Below, piece by piece: positions 56,831 to 64,000 of a stretch of 64,000 bases of DNA. A program made the position numbers and the translations under genes. The DNA is from Thermus hydrothermalis (GTDB taxonomy: Bacteria > Deinococcota > Deinococci > Deinococcales > Thermaceae), in contig NZ_JAKTNT010000009.1 of NCBI RefSeq assembly GCF_022760925.1, positions 24,721 to 88,720 of the forward strand, in the 5' to 3' direction. The notes beneath the pieces are model-generated. The model saw only the letters and a list, made by a program, of their open reading frames with translations. It was not told where the DNA came from and searched no databases. The stretch's first letter is position 1. Every line of letters starts with the position of its first letter.

Positions 56831-57450
56831 AGCGCTACACCCTCACCGTGGCCCTGCCCAAGGGAAGGATGTTCCAGGAGGCCTACGAGGCCCTCCTGCG
56901 GGCGGGCCTTCCCCTTCCCCCCATCCAAGACCCCCGGGCCCTCCTCCACGGGGAGGAAGGGGGCGTGGCCCTCCTGGAGCTCCGCAACAAGGACGTGCCG
57001 GTCTACGTGGACCTGGGCATCGCCGAGATCGGGGTGGTGGGGAAGGACATCCTCCTGGACTCGGGGCGGGACCTCTACGAGCCCGTGGACCTGGGCTTTG
57101 GCGCCTGCCGGCTTTCCCTTATAAGGCGCCCTGGGGACACCTCCCCCATCCGCCGCATCGCCACCAAGTACCCCAACTTCACCGCCCGCTTCCTCAAGGA
57201 ACGGGGCTGGGTGGCGGACGTGGTGGAGCTTTCCGGCAACATTGAGCTCGCCGCGGTCACGGGCCTGGCGGACGCCGTGGTGGACGTGGTGCAGACCGGG
57301 GCCACCCTAAGGGCGGCGGGGCTTATAGAGGTGGAGGTCCTCGCCCACTCCACCGCCCGGCTCGTGGTGAACCGGCAGGCCCTGAAGCTCAAGCGCTCCC
57401 TCCTCAAGCCCCTCATCGCTAAGCTGAGGAACCGTGACCGAGGCCCGTAG
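56827..57450 (+). CDS. hisG: ATP phosphoribosyltransferase, short form
   Basis: First enzyme of histidine synthesis. At 207 residues it is the short HisG without the C-terminal regulatory domain, consistent with hisZ beside it. Motifs: [37 protein letters not shown] and [15 protein letters not shown] (P-loop-like PRPP site). Translationally coupled to hisZ; its end overlaps trmH by 17 bases. Confidence 0.95.
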   Translation: MKRYTLTVALPKGRMFQEAYEALLRAGLPLPPIQDPRALLHGEEGGVALLELRNKDVPVYVDLGIAEIGVVGKDILLDSGRDLYEPVDLGFGACRLSLIRRPGDTSPIRRIATKYPNFTARFLKERGWVADVVELSGNIELAAVTGLADAVVDVVQTGATLRAAGLIEVEVLAHSTARLVVNRQALKLKRSLLKPLIAKLRNRDRGP

Positions 57451-58009
57451 AAAGCGCATAGAGGAAGTGCTAAGGAAAAGGCAGCCCGACCTCACGGTGC
57501 TCCTGGAGAACGTGCACAAGCCCCACAACCTCTCCGCCATCCTCCGCTCCTGCGACGCCGTGGGGGTCCTCGAGGCCCACGCCGTAAACCCCACGGGGGG
57601 CGTGCCCACCTTCAACGAGACGAGCGGGGGAAGCCACAAGTGGGTCTACCTCCGGGTCCACCCAGACACCCCCTCCGCCTTCCGCTTCCTCCGGGAAAAG
57701 GGCTTTCGCATCTACGCCACCGCCCTCCGGGAGGACGCCCGGGACTTCCGCGAGGTGGACTATACCAAGCCCACCGCCATCCTCCTGGGAGCGGAGAAGT
57801 GGGGGGTTTCCGAGGAAGCTTTGGCCCTGGCGGATGGGGCCATAAAGATCCCCATGTTCGGGATGGTGCAAAGCCTCAACGTGAGCGTGGCGGCGGCGGT
57901 CATCCTCTTTGAGGCCCAACGGCAACGCCTACAGGCGGGGCTCTACGAAAGGCCCCGCCTGGACCCCGAGCTTTACGAGAGGGTGCTGGCGGACTGGCTC
58001 AGGAAGTGA
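57434..58009 (+). CDS. trmH: tRNA (guanosine-18-2'-O-) methyltransferase
   Basis: SpoU-family enzyme that methylates G18 in the D-loop of tRNA, 191 residues, nearly identical in blocks to T. thermophilus TrmH. Motif 1 [19 protein letters not shown] carries the catalytic Arg; motif 2 [11 protein letters not shown]; motif 3 [22 protein letters not shown] (in parts). GTG start at 57434, fixed by an in-frame TGA three codons upstream. It lies inside the hisZ-hisG transcript. Confidence 0.95.
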   Translation: MTEARRKRIEEVLRKRQPDLTVLLENVHKPHNLSAILRSCDAVGVLEAHAVNPTGGVPTFNETSGGSHKWVYLRVHPDTPSAFRFLREKGFRIYATALREDARDFREVDYTKPTAILLGAEKWGVSEEALALADGAIKIPMFGMVQSLNVSVAAAVILFEAQRQRLQAGLYERPRLDPELYERVLADWLRK

Positions 58010-58952
58010 CGTAGGTAAGCCAGCCCTCGTACTCGGGCCGCCTGCCCGTCACCACCTCCAAATAGACCTGCCGCAGGCGCAAGGCAATGGGCCCTGCGGT
58101 GCCCTGGCCGATGGGGCGCCAGTCAATCATGGACACGGGGGTTACCTCCGCGGCGGTGCCCGTCATGAAGACCTCGTCCGCCATGTAGAGCTGGTCGCGG
58201 GTGGCCCGCACCACCTGGACCTCGTAGCCCAGGTCCTTGGCGAGGCGGATCACCGTGTCCCGGGTGATGCCCTCGAGGTTCACCGAGTGCTCCAGGGCGT
58301 AGATGACCCCGTCCCGCACGAAGAAGAGGTTCTCCCCGCTCCCCTCGGCCACGTAGCCCTCCTCGTCCAGAAGGAGGGCCTCGTCGGCCCCTGCGGCCAC
58401 CGCCTCCATCTTGGCCAGGGCGGAGTTCACGTAGTTCCCCCCCACCTTGGCCTTGCCCGGCATCACGTTGGCGGGGAAACGGGCCCAGGAGCTGGTGATG
58501 AGCTTGGCCCCTTTCCGCACCGCCTCCTCGCCCAAGTAGGCTCCCCACTCCCAGGCGGCCACCATGACCTCCGCCGGGTTGTTGGGCAGGGGGTTTACCC
58601 CCAAGGCCTTCGCCCCCATCCAGGCCAGGGGGCGGATGTAGCAACTTTTGTAGCCGTTTCGCCGCACCACCTCCTTGATGGCCTCCTCCAACTCCTCGGG
58701 GGCGAAGGGGATTTCCATGCGGAGCACCTTGGCGGAGTTATAGAAGCGCCGCACGTGCTCCTTCAGGCGGAAGATGGCGGGGCCTTTGGGGGTTTCGTAG
58801 GCCCGGATGCCCTCAAAGACGCTGGTTCCATAGTGCAGGGCGTGGCTTAGAACGCTGGTCTTGGCCTCCTCCTGGGGTACCAAGGCCCCGTTCATCCAGA
58901 TAAGCCCCGCTTTGATGTGCACGTCCCCGCCTTTGGCCTCAGGCTTGGTCAT
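57999..58952 (-). CDS. ilvE: Branched-chain amino acid aminotransferase
   Basis: PLP enzyme (fold IV) for the last step of valine, leucine and isoleucine synthesis, 317 residues. [30 protein letters not shown], the PLP lysine region [18 protein letters not shown] and [13 protein letters not shown] are family motifs. ATG 58952 has GGCGGAGG six bases upstream and a TATGAT further up; a GTG at 58922 would match the shorter T. thermophilus N-terminus. Its 3' end overlaps trmH by 11 bases and its start overlaps the end of oxyR. Confidence 0.95.
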   Translation of the reverse strand: MTKPEAKGGDVHIKAGLIWMNGALVPQEEAKTSVLSHALHYGTSVFEGIRAYETPKGPAIFRLKEHVRRFYNSAKVLRMEIPFAPEELEEAIKEVVRRNGYKSCYIRPLAWMGAKALGVNPLPNNPAEVMVAAWEWGAYLGEEAVRKGAKLITSSWARFPANVMPGKAKVGGNYVNSALAKMEAVAAGADEALLLDEEGYVAEGSGENLFFVRDGVIYALEHSVNLEGITRDTVIRLAKDLGYEVQVVRATRDQLYMADEVFMTGTAAEVTPVSMIDWRPIGQGTAGPIALRLRQVYLEVVTGRRPEYEGWLTYVTS

Positions 58953-59895
58953 GGCGAACCTCCGCCCCCATCATAACGCCTTCTTCCCCCGTGGAAAAAA
59001 GGCGTAGGGCGGTGAAGACCTCCCGGGCTTCCCGCGCCAAGGCCTCGGCCACCGGGGCCTTGAGGCTTCCCTCCCGGAGGAGGAGGTAGACGGTGCGCCC
59101 GGCCCCGGGGAAAAGGAGGGGCCTTAGGTGGGCCCGCTTCTCGGGAGGGAGGGTCCAGAGGGCCACCTCCGGCAGAAGGGTAAGCCCCCCTACCTCCTCC
59201 ACCAGGCGGATGAGGGTTTCCAGGTCCCCGCTTTGGAACTCCACGGCCCGTTTCCGGAGGCTTGGCCGGCAGACGGAAAGGACCTGGTCGCGGAAGCAGT
59301 GGCCTTCGGAAAGCACCCAGGTGTCCTCTAGCGGGATCTCCAGGGGATGGAGCGCCGCCTTGGCATAGAGGGGATGGCGTGGGGAAACGTAGGCCAGGAA
59401 AGCCTCGGTGAAGAGGGGGTAGGCTTTGAGGCCCGGTACCCTTTCCTCTGTGCCCACAAGCCCGGCGTCCAGATGGCCCTCCTCGAGGCCCCTAAGGATG
59501 CCCGGGGTGAGCTCCTCCCGCACCGTCACCTCGAGGGCCGGATGCTTTTCCATAACCCGCGGGAGGAGGCGGGGGAGAAGGTAGGGAGCCAGGGTGGGGA
59601 TGACCCCGATACGAAAGGGTCCTTGGAATACCCCTTCCTCCCCCCGGGCCAAGGCCTCTAGGCGCTCTACCTCCTCTAGCACCCGCCGCGCCTGGGCCAC
59701 CACCGCTTGTCCCACCTCTGTGGGCTTGCCCTTTCTGCGGTCAAAGAGGCGCACGCCCAAGGCTTCTTCCAGCTTGCGGATCTGGACGCTCAGGGCGGGC
59801 TGGGTAAGGTACACCCGCTCCGCTGCCCGGGTGAAGTTTCCCTCCTCGGCCAAGGCCAGGAGGTAGCGTAGCTGGTCCAAGGTGACTTTCTTCAT
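58939..59895 (-). CDS. oxyR: OxyR-type LysR regulator
   Basis: Peroxide-sensing LysR regulator, 318 residues. The N-terminal helix-turn-helix is NFTRAAERVYLTQPALSVQI in parts. The sensor motif GHCFRDQVLSVC puts cysteines at 200 and 209, the same spacing as Cys199 and Cys208 of E. coli OxyR, so disulfide switching is likely. It is divergent from manganese catalase, its probable target. TAAAAT six bases before the ATG suggests a leaderless transcript. Confidence 0.9.
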   Translation of the reverse strand: MKKVTLDQLRYLLALAEEGNFTRAAERVYLTQPALSVQIRKLEEALGVRLFDRRKGKPTEVGQAVVAQARRVLEEVERLEALARGEEGVFQGPFRIGVIPTLAPYLLPRLLPRVMEKHPALEVTVREELTPGILRGLEEGHLDAGLVGTEERVPGLKAYPLFTEAFLAYVSPRHPLYAKAALHPLEIPLEDTWVLSEGHCFRDQVLSVCRPSLRKRAVEFQSGDLETLIRLVEEVGGLTLLPEVALWTLPPEKRAHLRPLLFPGAGRTVYLLLREGSLKAPVAEALAREAREVFTALRLFSTGEEGVMMGAEVRHDQA

Positions 59896-59901
59896 AGCTA
59901 T

Positions 59902-59959
59902 ATTTTATGGGAAGGGAAAGCACAATCTATTGGACTTATAGATCCCACCTGCCTAAGGT
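59902..59959. promoter_or_regulatory. oxyR / Mn-catalase control region
   Basis: Minus-strand TAAAAT (59902-59907) for oxyR. Dyad CTAT-N7-ATAG (59927-59941), the central half-site pair of the OxyR consensus. Plus-strand -35 TTGGAC (59930-59935) inside the dyad, 18 bases, then TAAGGT (59954-59959) for catalase. An activator bound here would touch the -35. Confidence 0.6.
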
Positions 59960-59969
59960 GGAAGGTGCC

Positions 59970-59987
59970 GGGCGGGAAAGCCCGCCC
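59970..59987 (+). promoter_or_regulatory. 5' leader hairpin of Mn catalase
   Basis: 7-bp stem GGGCGGG/CCCGCCC with AAAG loop, five bases before the Shine-Dalgarno AAAGGAGGT. Possibly stabilises the mRNA. Confidence 0.5.
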
Positions 59988-60004
59988 AGGCAAAGGAGGT
60001 GGGT

Positions 60005-60913
60005 ATGTTTCTGAGGATAGACCGGTTGCAGATTGAGCTGCCCATGCCCAAGGAGCAAGACCCCAACGCCGCCGCTGCGGTGCAGGCGCTTCTTGGCGGG
60101 CGCTTCGGGGAGATGTCCACCCTGATGAACTACATGTACCAGTCCTTCAACTTCCGGGGGAAGAAGGCGCTCAAGCCCTACTACGACCTCATCGCCAACA
60201 TCGCCACGGAGGAGCTCGGGCACATTGAGCTCGTTTCCGCCACCATCAACAGCCTCCTGGCCAAGAACCCCGGAAAGGACCTGGAGGAAGGGGTGGACCC
60301 TGTGAGCGCCCCGCTGGGCTTCGCCAAGGACGCCCGCAACGCCGCCCACTTCATCGCCGGGGGTGCCAACACCCTGGTGATGGGGGCCATGGGGGAGTAC
60401 TGGAACGGGGAGTACGTCTTCACCAGCGGCAACCTCATCCTGGACCTTCTCCACAACTTCTTCCTGGAGGTGGCGGCCCGTACCCACAAGCTGCGGGTTT
60501 ACGAGATGACGGACAACCCCGTGGCCCGGGAGATGATCGGTTACCTCCTGGTGCGGGGTGGGGTCCACGCCGCCGCCTACGGCAAGGCCCTGGAAACCCT
60601 TACCGGGGTGGAGATGACCAAGATGCTCCCCATCCCCCGGATTGACAACAGCAAGATCCCCGAGGCCAAGAAGTACATGGACCTGGGCTTCCACCGCAAC
60701 CTCTACCGCTTTAGCCCCTCCGATTACCAGGACCTGGGCCTCATCTGGAAGGGGGCTTCCCCCGAGGACGGGAGCGAGGTGGTGGTGGTGGACGGCCCCC
60801 CCACGGGCGGCCCGGTGTTTGACGCCGGCCACGACGCCGCCGAGTTCGCCCCCGAGTTCCACCCTGCCGAGCTCTACGAGATCGCCAAGAAGCTCTACGA
60901 CAAGGCCAAGTAA
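60005..60913 (+). CDS. Manganese catalase
   Basis: Dimanganese, haem-free catalase that splits hydrogen peroxide, 302 residues, close to the T. thermophilus enzyme throughout. The ferritin-like four-helix core carries the metal ligands in ATEELGHIELV and in the helix MIGYLLVRGGVHAAAYG; DNPVAREM and the proline-rich C-terminal wrap are typical. ATG 60005 behind AAAGGAGGTGGGT; a GTG two codons upstream is less likely. Divergent from oxyR. Confidence 0.97.
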   Translation: MFLRIDRLQIELPMPKEQDPNAAAAVQALLGGRFGEMSTLMNYMYQSFNFRGKKALKPYYDLIANIATEELGHIELVSATINSLLAKNPGKDLEEGVDPVSAPLGFAKDARNAAHFIAGGANTLVMGAMGEYWNGEYVFTSGNLILDLLHNFFLEVAARTHKLRVYEMTDNPVAREMIGYLLVRGGVHAAAYGKALETLTGVEMTKMLPIPRIDNSKIPEAKKYMDLGFHRNLYRFSPSDYQDLGLIWKGASPEDGSEVVVVDGPPTGGPVFDAGHDAAEFAPEFHPAELYEIAKKLYDKAK

Positions 60914-60922
60914 CGCCTCTCT

Positions 60923-61924
60923 CTAGCCTGGCCCGTAGCGCCCTCCGGGAAGGGCCCGGGCCAGGCCCTTGAGTTCCAGGAGGGTGAGGAGGGAGAGCAC
61001 CCTTTCCGGGGCGAACCCCGTAGCCTGGGCCAGGTCCTCCGGCAAGGCTTCCCCCTGGCAAAGGAGGGCGTAAAGGGTGGCCTCTTCCGGGGAAAGCTCC
61101 GGCGCAACCTTGGGCTTAGGGGAAAACCCCAGGTAGGAAAGGACGTCCCCGGCCTCGAGGACGGGGTACGCCCCGTCCTGGATGAGGCGGTTCGTCCCCA
61201 AGGAAGCGGGGTCCGTGGGGCGGCCTGGGACCGCCAGCACCTCCTTTCCCAGTTCCAAGGCGTGTTTGGCCGTGATGAGGGCCCCGGAGTCCAAGGGGGC
61301 CTCCACCACCAAAACCGCCCGGGCAAGCCCTGCGATGAGGCGGTTCCGCCTGGGGAAAAACTCGGGCTTAGGCCCCGTCCCCAAGGGAAACTCGGAAACC
61401 AGGTCCATGCGCTCCGCCAAAGGGCGGTGTTCCGGCGGGTAGACCCGGTCCAGGGCGCTTCCCAAGACGCCCAAGCTCCGCCCGCCCCCTTCCAAAGCGC
61501 CCAGGTGGGCTTCCCGGTCTATACCCCGGGCGAGGCCCGAAACCACCCAAAGCCCCGCCTCCGCCAGCTCCCGGGCGAGCCTCCGGGTGAAGCCTAGGGC
61601 CCAGGCGGAGGCCTTACGGGTACCCACGATGGCCACCGCCTGCGCCTCCTCGGGGAGCTCTCCCCGAAGGTAAAGGTGCGTGGGGGGCTGGGGAAGCCTT
61701 TTTAGGCTTTCGGGAAAGCCCTCCTCCCAGAGGCCAAGGATGCGCACCCCCAAAGCCTCCGCCCGCCTCCGTTCCCGTTTGGCGCGCCTTTCCGCCTCCG
61801 GGTAAAGGCTTGCCGCCTCGGGAAAGCGCTCCCTTAAAAAGGCCAGGGGGTCTTCCCAGGAAAGCGCCTCCAGGAGCCGCTTGGGGCCAATCCCAGGCAG
61901 GAAGGCCAGGGCCAAGGGGTCCAC
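60923..61924 (-). CDS. dprA: DNA processing protein DprA
   Basis: Loads RecA on incoming single strands in natural transformation, 333 residues. A helical N-terminal domain (LAFLPGIGPKRLLEAL) precedes the Rossmann domain with VAIVGTRKASAWALGF, VVSGLARGIDREAHLGAL (in parts), NRLIAGLARAVLVVEAP and GKEVLAVPGRP; a winged-helix domain ends the protein. I choose GTG 61924 because TATACT lies seven bases upstream; the frame beyond it is antisense to era. Thermus is highly transformable, which fits. Confidence 0.93.
   Translation of the reverse strand: MDPLALAFLPGIGPKRLLEALSWEDPLAFLRERFPEAASLYPEAERRAKRERRRAEALGVRILGLWEEGFPESLKRLPQPPTHLYLRGELPEEAQAVAIVGTRKASAWALGFTRRLARELAEAGLWVVSGLARGIDREAHLGALEGGGRSLGVLGSALDRVYPPEHRPLAERMDLVSEFPLGTGPKPEFFPRRNRLIAGLARAVLVVEAPLDSGALITAKHALELGKEVLAVPGRPTDPASLGTNRLIQDGAYPVLEAGDVLSYLGFSPKPKVAPELSPEEATLYALLCQGEALPEDLAQATGFAPERVLSLLTLLELKGLARALPGGRYGPG
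60926..60966 (+). terminator. Candidate terminator of Mn catalase
   Basis: 9-bp stem GCCTGGCCC/GGGCCAGGC enclosing a second small hairpin GCCCT/AGGGC. It lies within the 3' end of dprA on the opposite strand. Confidence 0.5.
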
Positions 61925-61931
61925 GGCCTGG

Positions 61932-61939
61932 AGTATACT
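61932..61939. promoter_or_regulatory. Palindromic -10 shared by dprA and era
   Basis: AGTATACT reads TATACT on both strands. On the minus strand it is seven bases before the dprA GTG. On the plus strand it could start the era transcript. Confidence 0.55.
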
Positions 61940-61955
61940 GAAAAGCCTGGAAGGT

Positions 61956-61992
61956 CCGGCTTCTGGCCTCTGGGCCAATCCCAAGAAGCCGG
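61956..61992 (+). promoter_or_regulatory. Hairpin in the era leader
   Basis: 9-bp stem CCGGCTTCT/AGAAGCCGG around a 19-base loop that contains a further GGCC/GGCC pair, 13 bases before the era ATG. No clear Shine-Dalgarno is visible. Confidence 0.5.
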
Positions 61993-62005
61993 GATCACCT
62001 AAGCC

Positions 62006-62911
<906 letters not shown>

Positions 62912-62943
62912 GCCCAGGGGTTTTCCCTTGGGCAAGGGAAGGG

Positions 62944-62949
62944 TAGCAT
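62944..62949 (+). promoter_or_regulatory. Leaderless-type -10, acyltransferase gene
   Basis: TAGCAT, six bases before the ATG at 62956. Confidence 0.55.
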
Positions 62950-62955
62950 AACCCT

Positions 62956-63837
62956 ATGCCCTGGCTCCTTCCCCGCGAAATCGCCCCCCTGCACCAGAAG
63001 GCCCTGGACCGCTACCTGGGAAGCCTCACGGAAAGGCTTTCCGACCCCAGCGTGGACCGGAACGCCCTGGTGCGGGAGGAGCTTGCCCGCCTCCTCTATG
63101 GCCGGCCTTACGAGGAGCTCTTGGAGGTAAATCCCCTGGGGGCCCTGGCCCTGGACCCCGAGGGGATCACCTTTGAGGCGGAGTACTACGCCGCCACTGA
63201 CCTGGAGAAGTTCCGAAAGGTGAAGCCTCTCCTCTGGTTCTGGAAGGTGTTGGACCTCACCCCCATCGGGCAGTCTGTCCATTCCGGGGTAGCCCTAAGG
63301 CGGGCGCTCGCCCCCTTCATCTTCAAGCGGGTGGGGAAAAACCCCAAGTTCTTCCAGAACGTGGAGTTCTCCGTGGGCTACAACCTGGAGCTAGGGGACG
63401 ACGTGGTGGTCCACCGCTACGTCTTCCTGGACGACATCGGGGGGATTAAGATTGGCGACCGGACCTCGCTTTCCGACTACGTGAACGTCTACAGCCACAC
63501 CCACCACGTCCTGGCCTCCCCCGACGTGACCCTGAAGGAAACCATCATCGGCAGCGGGGTGCGCATCACCTACCACGCCACCATTTTGGCCGGGGTGCGC
63601 ATCGGGGACGACGCCATGGTGGGGACGGGAGCGGTGGTCACCCGGGACATCCCGCCCCACGCCATCGCCCTAGGCATCCCCGCCCGCCCCGTGCGCTACA
63701 AGGTGCGCCACGAATGCCCCTACTGCCGCAAGGGGGAGGCTCACCCTTCGGACCTCATCCCCAAGCTTCCCGACCGCAAGGGCAACCCCGACTACCCCGA
63801 CTTCCTCCCCCCCGGCTTCGGCACCCGGGAGGCTTAG
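62956..63837 (+). CDS. Hexapeptide-repeat (LbetaH) acyltransferase
   Basis: The 293 residues have a helical N-terminal half and then a left-handed beta-helix from about residue 140, built of hexapeptides such as VEFSVGYNLELGDDVVV and IIGSGVRITYHATILAGVRIGDDAMVGTGAVVT (in parts). SHTHHVLASPDV contains the catalytic-type His of maltose/galactoside O-acetyltransferases. A Cys pair CPYC near the C-terminus may bind metal. Acceptor unknown. The ttuC gene starts on the very next base after its stop. Confidence 0.85.
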   Translation: MPWLLPREIAPLHQKALDRYLGSLTERLSDPSVDRNALVREELARLLYGRPYEELLEVNPLGALALDPEGITFEAEYYAATDLEKFRKVKPLLWFWKVLDLTPIGQSVHSGVALRRALAPFIFKRVGKNPKFFQNVEFSVGYNLELGDDVVVHRYVFLDDIGGIKIGDRTSLSDYVNVYSHTHHVLASPDVTLKETIIGSGVRITYHATILAGVRIGDDAMVGTGAVVTRDIPPHAIALGIPARPVRYKVRHECPYCRKGEAHPSDLIPKLPDRKGNPDYPDFLPPGFGTREA

Positions 63838-64000
63838 ATGTGGACCAAGGAGGAACTGGACCGCTACCACCGGCAGATGATCCTGCCCCAGGTGGGGCCC
63901 GAGGGGCAGGCGCGGCTTCGGGAAGCCTCCGTGGCCGTGGTGGGGGCCGGGGGGCTTGGGGTGCCCGTCCTCCAGTACCTGGTGGCGGCGGGGGTGGGGC
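63838..64000 (+). CDS. ttuC: ThiF/MoeB-family adenylyltransferase (TtuC-like), partial
   Basis: Starts at ATG 63838 and runs off the window after 54 codons. MWTKEELDRYHRQMILPQVG, then VAVVGAGGLGVPVLQYL, is the E1-like Rossmann start of MoeB/ThiF/TtuC enzymes, which adenylate the C-terminus of sulfur-carrier proteins. It resembles Thermus TtuC, used in 2-thiouridine tRNA, thiamine and molybdopterin synthesis. Overlaps or abuts the acyltransferase gene without a gap. Confidence 0.85.
   Translation, partial: MWTKEELDRYHRQMILPQVGPEGQARLREASVAVVGAGGLGVPVLQYLVAAGVG

Overview
The window is chromosomal DNA from a species of Thermus (Deinococcota). Base composition is very GC-rich, with G or C at most third codon positions. 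The dnaA-oriC-dnaN region, manganese catalase, caa3 oxidase genes with their characteristic fusions, DnaE, TrmH and IlvE all read as close relatives of the Thermus thermophilus proteins, but with enough substitutions that this is probably another strain or species. I cannot name the species from sequence alone. Gene density is extreme: most neighbours overlap by 4-14 bases, only one gap exceeds 300 bases, and no insertion sequence, prophage or CRISPR array is visible.

Layout. 1-2828: the first codons of mnmG on the minus strand, dnaA, the replication origin with 13 DnaA boxes, and dnaN. 2879-5558: eno and pyk. 5605-11256 (minus): a cytochrome c552-like protein with a radical SAM/SPASM protein, then a lipoprotein-dxs-MBL hydrolase-secreted protein cluster. 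11319-16024: pspA, and divergently a TetR-ABC exporter-barrel-LolA-like operon. 16021-23582: cysK, slyD, a cold-shock gene, surE, a SAM hydroxide adenosyltransferase, TPR proteins, a frameshifted TRIC-type channel gene, ispF, an HD protein and a FUN14 protein. 23569-32206: a formyl-THF ligase-like gene, dnaE carrying a 425-residue intein, groES-groEL behind a CIRCE-like operator, and an rRNA/tRNA 2'-O-methyltransferase. 32184-37365: a GNAT/acyl-CoA-synthetase fusion, pgi and pckA. 37517-43724: fused haem O/A synthase, caa3 oxidase subunits, an arginase-like protein, and tRNA-Lys and tRNA-Arg. 43864-51867: RDD protein, sppA, folB, folP, a universal stress protein, an MFS transporter and a TRAP transporter with its binding protein on the opposite strand. 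52036-64000: nrdR, an SDR lacking the usual Tyr, a macrodomain protein, a lipoprotein, dcd, a cyclophilin, hisZ-hisG-trmH, ilvE, oxyR, Mn catalase, dprA, era, a hexapeptide acyltransferase and the start of ttuC/moeB.

How the parts work together. Replication initiation (DnaA, clamp, polymerase), glycolysis and gluconeogenesis (Eno, Pyk, Pgi, PckA), non-mevalonate isoprenoid synthesis (Dxs, IspF), folate synthesis (FolB, FolP), aerobic respiration (haem A synthesis plus caa3 oxidase) and peroxide defence (OxyR plus Mn catalase) are all represented. Three genome-scale signals stand out. First, the tetramer TCGA is nearly absent except inside the palindrome CCTCGAGG, which I counted about 46 times, in phase as Leu-Glu wherever I checked the frame. 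Second, about 20 genes have a TAnnnT -10 element only 6-8 bases before the start codon, the layout of leaderless mRNAs, and several divergent pairs are packed so tightly that their -10 elements overlap. Third, five convergent gene pairs overlap at their stop codons.
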